A stretch of 40,774 nucleotides of DNA from Bacteroidota bacterium. Lineage in GTDB: Bacteria; Bacteroidota; Bacteroidia; Chitinophagales; Chitinophagaceae. How positions within the stretch are numbered: position 1 is the first letter of the stretch; each line of letters starts with the position of its first letter. Both the position numbers and the translations under genes were made by a program. Location of the stretch: assembly GCA_018267575.1 (NCBI GenBank), contig JAFDYF010000060.1, positions 1-40,774 of the forward strand, in the 5' to 3' direction. Below the pieces are notes generated by a model that saw only the letters and a program-made list of their open reading frames with translations, was not told the origin of the DNA and ran no database searches. Positions 15,881 to 22,336 of this stretch are shown here, piece by piece.

Positions 15881-16450
15881 ATGAGCAACAGAGTATTGTC
15901 CATTGGGAGCAAATTCCCGGATTTTAAGAAAAAGGCAGTCGTTTCTATCGAAAAAGGAAAAGAGTTCATTGATTTATCAAGCGAAACTGCAATCAAAGAA
16001 GGCAAATGGACAGTCATGTTTTGGTGGCCCAAAGATTTCACTTTTGTGTGCCCTACAGAAATCGCAGAATTCAATAAGAAATCAGGTGATTTTGCAGACC
16101 GTGACGCCGTTTTGATTGGCGCTTCTACTGATTCCGAATTTGTGCATGCCGCTTGGCGAAGGGACCACGCCGATCTGCGCAACCTCAAATTCCCCATGTT
16201 AGCTGATACTTCCAAATCACTTGCAGAAGAATTGGGCATCTTGGATAACGAAGAAAAAATCGCCTACCGCGCTACTTTCATCATCGACCCACAAGGCATT
16301 ATCCGTTGGGTAAGCGTGAACGATCTAAATGTTGGTCGCAACGTACAGGAAGTACTCCGCGTTTTGGACGCTTTGCAAACCGACGAGCTTTGCCCTTGCA
16401 ACTGGAAAAAAGGGGAAGAAACCTTAACCACACAGCTTAGCCTAAACTAA
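15881..16450 (+). CDS. ahpC: Peroxiredoxin, AhpC type (2-Cys)
   Basis: A 189-residue thiol peroxidase that reduces hydrogen peroxide and organic hydroperoxides in the cytosol. The peroxidatic cysteine is C57 in DFTFVCPTE, with Thr and Arg partners (RDHADLRNLKFPMLAD). The resolving cysteine region is C171/C173 in DELCPCNWKKGEETL. This tail and the WWPKDFTF block resemble the mycobacterial/AhpD-linked AhpC type more than enteric AhpC. The ATG at 15881 follows an A-rich leader. The next gene encodes an AhpD-like protein, the expected reductant for this branch, so the two are likely partners. A hairpin terminator lies between them. Confidence 0.9.
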   Translation: MSNRVLSIGSKFPDFKKKAVVSIEKGKEFIDLSSETAIKEGKWTVMFWWPKDFTFVCPTEIAEFNKKSGDFADRDAVLIGASTDSEFVHAAWRRDHADLRNLKFPMLADTSKSLAEELGILDNEEKIAYRATFIIDPQGIIRWVSVNDLNVGRNVQEVLRVLDALQTDELCPCNWKKGEETLTTQLSLN

Positions 16451-16463
16451 TCATTTATCTCAA

Positions 16464-16497
16464 AAGGGACGCTCAACCTATAAGTTAAGCGTCCTTT
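16464..16497 (+). terminator. Hairpin terminator between ahpC and the AhpD-like gene
   Basis: GGACGCTCAAC and GTTAAGCGTCC pair over 11 positions with one mismatch, flanked by AAAA on the left and CTTTAAAA on the right. It starts 14 bp after the ahpC stop codon. It may let only part of the transcription continue into the AhpD-like gene. Confidence 0.7.
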
Positions 16498-16533
16498 AAA
16501 AAACAGATCGAAGTCTGTTAAATTATCATTTCT

Positions 16534-17133
16534 ATGAGTGAAAGCATTAGCATACAAAACGAAACTTTCAATAACCTGCTTGAAGACCTTCAGATACAAG
16601 ATTATGTGCCTTCCAGCAATGTAGAAGCCTTATTGAATGTAGAAGCACGTTATATTAAAGACCTAAAAATAAATGTAGGGAATGCACTGAACAATACCCA
16701 ACATCTTTCTAAAAAAGAAGCCCTGCTGATTGCATTGGCCGTGGCTGTGAACGAAAAATTTGATTTATTAAAATTGAGCTTTGCTACAAAAGCCAGGGAA
16801 GAAGGAGCAACCGACGCAGAGATTGCAGAAACTATTGCCTGTACATCATTATTGAATGTGAACAATGTGTTTTACCGTTTCAGGCATTTTATGAAAAAAG
16901 ACTTTTACAATAACCAACCTGCGGGAATCAAGATGAGCATCATGATGAACCCGGTACTTGGGAAAGAATTTTTTGAATTGTTGAGCCTCACCGTTTCTGC
17001 ACTGAATGGTTGTGAAATGTGCGTCAACTCTCATGAGCAATCGGTACTGCATCAAGGCAGCAGCGAGAGCCGTGTTTTTGAAGCCGTAAAAACAGCCTCG
17101 ATTATCAAAGGGTTGATTACGGTGCTGGCTTAA
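16534..17133 (+). CDS. AhpD-like carboxymuconolactone decarboxylase family protein
   Basis: A 199-residue all-helical protein with the AhpD catalytic signature C160-x-x-C163-x-x-x-H167 (NGCEMCVNSHEQSVL). Such proteins reduce AhpC or act as weak alkylhydroperoxidases. The N-terminal half (LSKKEALLIALAVAVNEKF) is a second copy-like CMD helical bundle without cysteines, as in mycobacterial AhpD. The ATG at 16534 gives a family-typical length. It lies 83 bp after ahpC, separated by a hairpin terminator. The pairing with an AhpC of the mycobacterial kind supports an electron-donor role. Confidence 0.88.
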   Translation: MSESISIQNETFNNLLEDLQIQDYVPSSNVEALLNVEARYIKDLKINVGNALNNTQHLSKKEALLIALAVAVNEKFDLLKLSFATKAREEGATDAEIAETIACTSLLNVNNVFYRFRHFMKKDFYNNQPAGIKMSIMMNPVLGKEFFELLSLTVSALNGCEMCVNSHEQSVLHQGSSESRVFEAVKTASIIKGLITVLA

Positions 17134-17150
17134 AAGAAGGTTGAAGGCAT

Positions 17151-17224
17151 GGGGTAAAAGGTAGAAGGCATAGGACATAAGGAAAAGGCATTTCAGCAAC
17201 CAACTTCCTTTTACCTTTTACCTC
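17151..17224. repeat. Low-complexity GGTAAAAGG inverted repeat
   Basis: GGGGTAAAAGGTAGAAGG at 17151-17168 is matched in reverse complement by the segment 17207-17224 at 16 of 18 positions. Short AAGG/CCTT units continue on both sides, to about 17245. This pattern resembles the CCTTATACCT-type filler repeat also found at 36201-36280. Confidence 0.6.
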
Positions 17225-17244
17225 AAACCTTATACCTCCTAACC

Positions 17245-17344
17245 CATAGCCCATACCACTGCACATCGCACGCAAGCTTTCCATCTTCATCAACTTGTGA
17301 CCGCTGACATTGATGCCGCGGAGTATGGAAATATAGACAGGCAT
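17245..17344 (-). pseudogene. N-terminal fragment of a DUF1697-family gene
   Basis: The minus strand from 17344 encodes MPVYISILRGINVSGHKLMK followed by MESLRAMCSGMGY. This is the conserved start of DUF1697 proteins (YVxxLRGINVGGHxxxxMxxLRxxxxxLG). Family resemblance stops at about residue 33, exactly where the AGG/CCT-rich repeat at 17151-17245 begins. Full DUF1697 proteins have roughly 170-180 residues, so only the first fifth remains. The frame continues to 17117 only as repeat-derived residues. I infer truncation by repeat insertion or deletion. Confidence 0.7.
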
Positions 17345-17351
17345 TTAAAAA

Positions 17352-18344
17352 TTATATTTTCACTTCATTTTCCAAAAACTTTCCTTGTTCAAAATCAGTC
17401 AGGTTTTTTAAAGTAGTCAGTGCAATCTCATCCAAAGCTTCTTTTGTAAAAAAGCCTTGGTGCGATGTGATCAGTACATTAGGGAAACTCATGAGCCGCA
17501 TAAAAACATCATCCTGAATAATACTTTCCGACAGATCCTTAAAAAACAATTTTTCCTCCTGCTCATACACATCGATGCCAAGATATCCGAGCCTTCCTGT
17601 CTTCAAAGCTTCAATAGCAGCGGAGGTATCAATTACAGCCCCTCTACTGGTGTTAATAATCATCATCCCCTTCTTTATTTTGGCAAAAGATTCGTTATTG
17701 AAAAGATGATGAGTGTCCTTTGTAAGTGGGCAATGGAGCGAGATAATATCACTTCTTTCCAAAATCTGGTCAAAACTGACGTATTCCACCCCTTTTGATT
17801 TTAGTTCTGTCGATTCATATTTGTCGTAAGCCAGCACCTTGCAACCAAAACCAAACATGAGTCCTGAAAAGATGGCGCCAATCTTTCCGGTGCCAATAAC
17901 CCCAACCGTTTTTTTGTGCAGGTCAAAGCCAACCAGTTTCTCCAATGAAAAATTTCCTTCCCGAATCCTGTTATACGCTTTATGCGTTTTCCGGTTCAGG
18001 GTCAATATCAAAGCCACCGCATATTCGGCAACCGCTTCGGGTGAATAGGCAGGTACACGTACTACTTTAACCTGGTTTTCAACTGCAGCTTCAAGATCAA
18101 CATTATTGAATCCTGCACAACGAAGCGCAATGACCCGGATCCCATTCCTAGCTATTTTTTGAATCACAGATCTTTCCACCCGGTCATTCACAAAAATACA
18201 AACCGCATCAAAACCAATCGTCAGGTTAGTCGTATCCGCATTCAAGGGTGCATCAAAATAAGTGAGTTGATGATTATCTTTTACATTGAATTTCCCAAAA
18301 TATTCACGGTCGTAAGACTTAGTACTAAATACAGCTATTTTCAT
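17352..18344 (-). CDS. ldhA: D-2-hydroxyacid dehydrogenase, probably D-lactate dehydrogenase
   Basis: A 330-residue NAD-dependent enzyme resembling fermentative D-lactate dehydrogenase (pyruvate to D-lactate). It starts MKIAVFSTKSYDREYF, the LdhA N-terminus. The NAD-binding motif is VGVIGTGKIG (about residue 148). Catalytic residues are visible as Arg in INTSRGAVIDT, Glu in YEQEEKLFF and His in ITSHQGFFTKEAL. Length equals E. coli LdhA (329). Two inverted copies of TTTGATATyAAA overlap and precede the start codon and may be an operator. It could use a related 2-oxoacid, but LdhA is the best reading. Confidence 0.9.
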   Translation of the reverse strand: MKIAVFSTKSYDREYFGKFNVKDNHQLTYFDAPLNADTTNLTIGFDAVCIFVNDRVERSVIQKIARNGIRVIALRCAGFNNVDLEAAVENQVKVVRVPAYSPEAVAEYAVALILTLNRKTHKAYNRIREGNFSLEKLVGFDLHKKTVGVIGTGKIGAIFSGLMFGFGCKVLAYDKYESTELKSKGVEYVSFDQILERSDIISLHCPLTKDTHHLFNNESFAKIKKGMMIINTSRGAVIDTSAAIEALKTGRLGYLGIDVYEQEEKLFFKDLSESIIQDDVFMRLMSFPNVLITSHQGFFTKEALDEIALTTLKNLTDFEQGKFLENEVKI

Positions 18345-18393
18345 TTTTGATATTAAAGCCAGTTTAGTAATTAGCTAGCTTTGATATCAAAAA
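18344..18393. promoter_or_regulatory. Inverted repeat at the ldhA start (candidate operator or leader hairpin)
   Basis: TTTTTGATATTAAAGC (18344-18359) and GCTTTGATATCAAAAA (18378-18393) are inverted copies with one mismatch and an 18-nt gap. The second copy contains the perfect 12-bp palindrome TTTGATATCAAA. The first touches the ldhA ATG. Redox or cAMP control would be logical for a lactate dehydrogenase, but the motif matches no regulator that I know. Confidence 0.45.
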
Positions 18394-18406
18394 TATCATG
18401 ATTGAT

Positions 18407-19522
18407 CTATACCCGTAAAAAAAGTTTTTGGCGGTACATAAAATACAAGAAAGCCCATTTAAGGAAAACATAACAGATAGCCATTCCCACAATATTGAAG
18501 GGGTTTCCCAAAAGTTGACCCACCCATTGAAAAAACTCCTTGTTGCTATAATCCCAGTTAATAAACCGTTCAGAAATATAAATCAGGATAGAGTTCATTC
18601 CGATTACCTTAAAAAAGAAAGCCCATTTTTTATACCCAAGCACATCAATTATATAATAGAACACTGATAACAACACCAAGCTATAACCGCCTACGTTCAA
18701 TACAAAAGAACTGGTCCATAGATTTTTATTGATAGGAAAATCAAGGTCCCACAGATGTGCCAATGCAACAAAAACGACCCCGATAACAAATAAGCGCAAT
18801 GATTTCATTTGTTGGCTCACGGTACTGTTCTTAAGAAAATTCCCAGTCAAGATGCCCAACAAGCAAGTCCCGATGGCAGGTACGGTCGACATCAGCCCTT
18901 CGGGATCGTGAATGCCCAAATAAAGCCTACCCGGCAAAATCATACGGTCAATATAAGAAGCGAAATTCCCTTCCATCGTCAGATCACCAGGAGGGAAACC
19001 AGGTGCCGATGCGAATTTTAATAAAAGCCAATAACCAATCAATAGACATGCAAACCAAATAGCCTGCCCTCGCTCTTTTGTATAGAGCGCAATAATATTT
19101 GCAAACATATATGCAGTACCAATCCGCCCCAACACAGACCCAAACCGGATATTGGAGATGGGTTGTATCTTAAGCCCATTATTATAAATAATGCCCAGCA
19201 AAACCAATATCAGTCCTCTTTTAATCACACGCAGCAATAATTGCTTCCTGGTTTTTCCTTTTTCCAGTTCGCGACCAACCGAATACGGTGTGGCTACACC
19301 AGCAATAAAAAGGAACAAAGGAAAAATCATATCGTAAAAATGGAAGCCATTCCATGCAGGATGGGTGAGTTCGTTACCAAAGCCAACCCAAAAAGAGGAA
19401 CCTGTTGCTTTCGCCATACTATGGACAATTTCTTCAGCGCCCATAATCCAAAACATATCAAAACCACGTAGCGCATCGAGGGAATACAGTCTTTGTTGAG
19501 TAATTTTCGGTTGATCATTCAT
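18407..19522 (-). CDS. HGSNAT/NagX-like multi-pass membrane acyltransferase family protein (DUF5009-like)
   Basis: A 371-residue integral membrane protein with about ten helices. The opening RLYSLDALRGFDMFWIMGAE is the signature of the bacterial relatives of heparan-alpha-glucosaminide N-acetyltransferase (COG4299, NagX, DUF5009). It continues with FPLFLFIAGVATPYSVGRELEKGK, and the GRIGTAYMFANIIALY and GMNSILIYISERFINW helices. In Bacteroidota these proteins sit near polysaccharide genes and are thought to acetylate amino sugars at the membrane; the activity here is inferred. ATG at 19522; ldhA follows 62 bp downstream on the same strand. Confidence 0.85.
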   Translation of the reverse strand: MNDQPKITQQRLYSLDALRGFDMFWIMGAEEIVHSMAKATGSSFWVGFGNELTHPAWNGFHFYDMIFPLFLFIAGVATPYSVGRELEKGKTRKQLLLRVIKRGLILVLLGIIYNNGLKIQPISNIRFGSVLGRIGTAYMFANIIALYTKERGQAIWFACLLIGYWLLLKFASAPGFPPGDLTMEGNFASYIDRMILPGRLYLGIHDPEGLMSTVPAIGTCLLGILTGNFLKNSTVSQQMKSLRLFVIGVVFVALAHLWDLDFPINKNLWTSSFVLNVGGYSLVLLSVFYYIIDVLGYKKWAFFFKVIGMNSILIYISERFINWDYSNKEFFQWVGQLLGNPFNIVGMAICYVFLKWAFLYFMYRQKLFLRV

Positions 19523-19919
19523 GTTATAGTTGGGGGTTTAAACATTAAATTAATGGATTTTATAATAACATCAACAAAAAATAAACGAAAAAGAAAGCCG
19601 ACAAAGTAGGGACAATCTATAGAATTGAACAAACAACTATTGTACAAACTAAAAAGGATAAGCCGAAACCCACTGCGGGTGCGACATCCCATTAAGCAAA
19701 GAGATAAAGGCTCTGGGTATTTCCAACCCAACCTACCATTAGAAAATAAAAAAATTACACTTAATAATTTTTTTTTGAAATAATTCAAAATGCGCTATTT
19801 AATTTATTTTCTTACCAAAAAACATGTTTTTTTAAAAGACCGATTAATGAGTGCCAAAATTTCTTATCTTGGGGAACAGGTCTTCAGCCCAATATTTTTT
19901 AAGTATAAAAACGATTGCT
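19523..19919. other. 397-bp intergenic stretch with a short GC-richer block
   Basis: No convincing gene. The minus-strand frame 19519-19788 has no domain resemblance. AT-rich DNA surrounds a GC-richer block at about 19661-19740, which contains short inverted pairs (ACCC...GGGT, and TGGGT with ACCCA around 19714-19730). It may be a dispersed repeat remnant. A TATCTTGG at 19865-19872 is a near match to a -7 element for the next gene. Confidence 0.4.
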
Positions 19920-20249
19920 ATGTCATACGCAAATGCGGTTCATCCATCCACCATTCAACAATGGATTGATGAAAAACTGGATATACAAAAAATAAAAGAA
20001 AAACTCGAAAGCCTTTCTCTGGACGAAGAGACCATTATGGCCCATATCCAGGAGTTCAAAAAAAGAAAATATGCCAAACGCCAGTTCAATGGTTTTATCT
20101 GTTTGGGCTTGGGGGCATTTCTCGGTTTTATCAGTTGCACACTTACGTTGACCAACCCGATTCCCGAATTATATTATTGGTTTTTGTATGGCCTTACTTC
20201 AATTGCTTTGATCATTATATTTCTAGGTCTCTATTACGTACTCGAGTGA
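19920..20249 (+). CDS. Small membrane protein with two C-terminal helices, 109 aa
   Basis: I chose the ATG at 19920 (MSYANAVHPSTIQQWIDEK); the longer frame from 19851 adds 23 unlikely residues. Residues about 9-50 are a charged helical segment (LDIQKIKEKLESLSLDEETI...EFKKRKYAKRQ) and residues about 53-105 contain two transmembrane helices (GFICLGLGAFLGFISCTLTL and WFLYGLTSIALIIIFLGLYY). Function unknown. It is a typical small two-helix membrane protein, with the helical part and basic border predicted to be cytoplasmic. It is the gene immediately upstream of the peptide locus, but 521 bp of non-coding DNA lies between, so a link is not supported. Confidence 0.65.
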   Translation: MSYANAVHPSTIQQWIDEKLDIQKIKEKLESLSLDEETIMAHIQEFKKRKYAKRQFNGFICLGLGAFLGFISCTLTLTNPIPELYYWFLYGLTSIALIIIFLGLYYVLE

Positions 20250-20770
20250 ATTAGAGAAACCGAATTAATCGAAAACATTTCAAATTGTTATTAACCTAAA
20301 TAAATCAACAAATCCAACCTGAGAAACCACCTGAAATCGTTTACCAGCTACTTATATCTGCATTATAATACATCAATCCAAAAATAACCAAACTTGTTTT
20401 CATGATAGACATGCAAACAGTTTGTTGTTCATCCTAAACCTAATCTGGCCATATAATCAAAGTGACTGTGATACTAAACACATGGTCAAATACATTTCTT
20501 CTCGAGAATAGCCGGGAAAATCAATTGATATCTCTATCCATATACGTATACCTGCTTGATTCATTATCCATGGGATCAAGCTTTTTCACACGGTAAATAA
20601 TTAAATCCGCATGGTAACAAGGATTTTCCAATGCTCAAACATTGGCCATTTTTTGCTTTGCACCGCGCAAGAATGGATTAGCGTAATTTTTTTTTTGAGA
20701 TTGTGAACAATGCGGAGGTTTGAAAAGTATTCTTAACAAAAACAATTTCTAACTACTAAAAACAAAAACA
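20250..20770. other. 521-bp AT-rich stretch upstream of the peptide gene
   Basis: No gene recognised. It holds a weak hairpin (CCAATG/CATTGG, 20628-20645) followed by T-rich DNA, a TATACGTATA palindrome (20541-20550), a putative promoter (20694-20722) and an A-rich leader of about 45 nt. The length is unusual for this gene-dense window and could hide regulatory sites or a small RNA. Confidence 0.45.
20694..20722 (+). promoter_or_regulatory. Putative promoter of the peptide gene (TTTG, 17 nt, GAGGTTTG)
   Basis: TTTG at 20694-20697 is followed after 17 nt by GAGGTTTG (20715-20722), one mismatch from TAnnTTTG. The resulting leader, roughly 20729-20770, is almost free of G and very rich in A (ACAAAAACAATTTCTAACTA), the usual leader of highly translated genes in this phylum. 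Confidence 0.4.
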
Positions 20771-20926
20771 ATGAACACTCCAACAAACATCTTCGAAAAA
20801 GGCATCAGCATCAAAAACCTGGCACAGATTGTAAAAGAAACAAAAGGCGGCGTAATCAATTTCGTTACTGATTCTTCCTGCCTCATTCAACCCGTTTCAG
20901 GCGTAAAGCTGAATACTTCTTTTTAG
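20771..20926 (+). CDS. 51-aa peptide with Gly-Gly motif, candidate modified-peptide precursor
   Basis: The ORF starts MNTPTNIFEKGISIKNLAQI, continues VKETKGG, and ends VINFVTDSSCLIQ then PVSGVKLNTSF. Residues 1-27 look like a leader: charged, helical (IKNLAQIVKE), and ending in Gly26-Gly27, the usual cleavage point of double-glycine peptides. Residues 28-51 would be a 24-residue core with several Ser/Thr, one Cys (37), one Lys (46) and few charges. It has a strong A-rich start region and is followed 36 bp later by a strong hairpin terminator, then by an acyltransferase-like gene on the same strand. This is the layout of an abundant precursor with a less expressed modifying enzyme. It may instead be a leader peptide for attenuation. 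I know no described family for it. Confidence 0.6.
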   Translation: MNTPTNIFEKGISIKNLAQIVKETKGGVINFVTDSSCLIQPVSGVKLNTSF

Positions 20927-20962
20927 GTATGATTGCCTAAAATTAAATAATCCATCTATTTT

Positions 20963-20990
20963 AAAAGGGAGCCAGCATTGGCTCCTTTTT
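20963..20990 (+). terminator. Strong hairpin terminator between the peptide gene and the acyltransferase gene
   Basis: Positions 20963-20974 pair with 20979-20990 in a 12-bp stem (core GGAGCCA/TGGCTCC, one G-T pair) with loop GCAT, ending in TTTTT. It is predicted to end most transcripts after the peptide gene while some continue into 21024. AAAA on the left makes it bidirectional. Confidence 0.85.
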
Positions 20991-21023
20991 AAAATCTCCT
21001 TATCACTCTTTAAACTTATTACC

Positions 21024-22178
21024 ATGCCATCATCCGAATATATTACAAAGAGAGATGAAATCATTAAACAGTTTTCAGATAGCATTAATATCTGGCAAGA
21101 TGATTTCACTATGGGTAAATTCAATTTGGTGAGCGCTGGATTACATAATTATTTGCCTCAAATCCCTTATAAAGAACATGAGCCAATTTTTAAAAAAATA
21201 CTCATGCACCAGCGCCTGAGCTTGCTAGAACAATCCTATCAAGAAGTGCTAGAATATTTAACTTGCGAAGGTTTATCAGAAGAAAAATCAAGTCTATTGA
21301 AATCAGGAGGCTGTATTATCTGTACTTTTCATACAGGTTCTTACCGTATAGTAAACCATATCCTCACTAAAAACAAAATGCCATTTACTCTTGTAGTCGC
21401 AAAAAGCGTCTTAGAATCCCAAGGGGCTGAAATTGCAAAGCTTCATCAGCTTTTTACTGGAGTGCAGGGTGAAGCCGCCGTGGGAATGATTGATGCCGAA
21501 TCAGCCAGTGCTGGCTTGCAAATGATAAAAGAACTAAAAAAGGGAAAAAATCTGGTTTTATATATAGATGGAAACACAGGCTCGGGTGATGACCAATCCG
21601 AAAAAAACAATTTATGCAGTGTAGAGTTCCTAGCCCAACGTGTTTTTGCCAGAAAAGGAATCGCTTTTTTAGCGCATATAGCGAAGGTTCCTATCCTACC
21701 AGTTGTTGGCTACCGGAAAGCGGCAGATGACATCAGGCTCAAATTCTTCACCCCCATTTATCCAAAAGCGAATGAGAGCAGGGAATTATTTTCTCAAAAT
21801 ACCACTCAAAAAATCTACGACTATGCTGCTCCAATTATTGAAGCATATCCAGAACAGTGGGAATCCTGGTCCTATCTGCATAAATCTGCACATATTACTA
21901 ATCAAAACCCGACCAATAAAGAACTAGCTATTCCTGCCAATGCAATTATGGGAACCGATTTATTAACGCTTAATTCTAGCGAGTACGGTGTTTTCAAAAT
22001 TCAAGAAGATAGCTATCTATTTAGAAAAGGGGACTATACTTCTTTCCCAATAGAAAATCATTTATACAACAAACTGCAAGATGCTAACAAAAGCGCAATT
22101 ATGTGTCAAGAAATAGACGCAGCCATATTTTACGAGCTTTATGAAAACGAAGTGTTGATTCCATGCCTGTCATTATGA
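21024..22178 (+). CDS. LpxL/HtrB-like acyltransferase-fold protein with extra C-terminal domain
   Basis: A 384-residue protein. Residues about 85-290 follow the lysophospholipid acyltransferase (LpxL/HtrB) pattern: GGCIICTFHTGSYRIVN, then KNLVLYIDGN, the FARKGIAFLAHIAKVPILPV segment, and YPEQWESWSYLHK near the end of the fold. In LpxL the first motif is HFGNWE with the catalytic HX4D/E pair. Here it reads H103-TGSY-R108, so the acid is replaced by Arg, and catalysis may be altered or absent. There is no N-terminal transmembrane anchor. Residues about 300-384 are an added domain: a beta hairpin (YGVFKIQEDSYLFRKGDY), then helices ending YELYENEVLIP, reminiscent of PqqD/RRE-type winged helices (inference only). 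The gene follows a GG-peptide gene, so peptide acylation is a reasonable hypothesis. True lipid A synthesis is less likely. Confidence 0.7.
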   Translation: MPSSEYITKRDEIIKQFSDSINIWQDDFTMGKFNLVSAGLHNYLPQIPYKEHEPIFKKILMHQRLSLLEQSYQEVLEYLTCEGLSEEKSSLLKSGGCIICTFHTGSYRIVNHILTKNKMPFTLVVAKSVLESQGAEIAKLHQLFTGVQGEAAVGMIDAESASAGLQMIKELKKGKNLVLYIDGNTGSGDDQSEKNNLCSVEFLAQRVFARKGIAFLAHIAKVPILPVVGYRKAADDIRLKFFTPIYPKANESRELFSQNTTQKIYDYAAPIIEAYPEQWESWSYLHKSAHITNQNPTNKELAIPANAIMGTDLLTLNSSEYGVFKIQEDSYLFRKGDYTSFPIENHLYNKLQDANKSAIMCQEIDAAIFYELYENEVLIPCLSL

Positions 22179-22336
22179 AATTAAAAGAATAATGATGCCC
22201 AAATACCCTTGCTTGTTGCTTAGCAAATACGCGTAAATACGCTATATTGAAATCAGAAGCCAAGCTATTGATAATTTATCGAGATTTGCATCCAATATCA
22301 TTATCAACCCCATACATTCTATTGGCTGCATTAAAA

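Noticed and set aside
17151..17245. CRISPR-like array in the AAGG/CCTT repeat region
   Set aside because: The repeats are short, imperfect and inverted, with no constant repeat-spacer periodicity and no cas genes.
19519..19788. 89-aa open frame upstream of the NagX-like gene
   Set aside because: It overlaps the true ATG of that gene and covers the intergenic GC-rich block. Its low-complexity residues (MNYFKKKLLSVIFLF) do not resemble a protein family.
20628..20645. CCAATG/CATTGG hairpin with T-run as a terminator
   Set aside because: A 6-bp stem followed by CCATTTTTT, with no gene ending just upstream; too weak to call.
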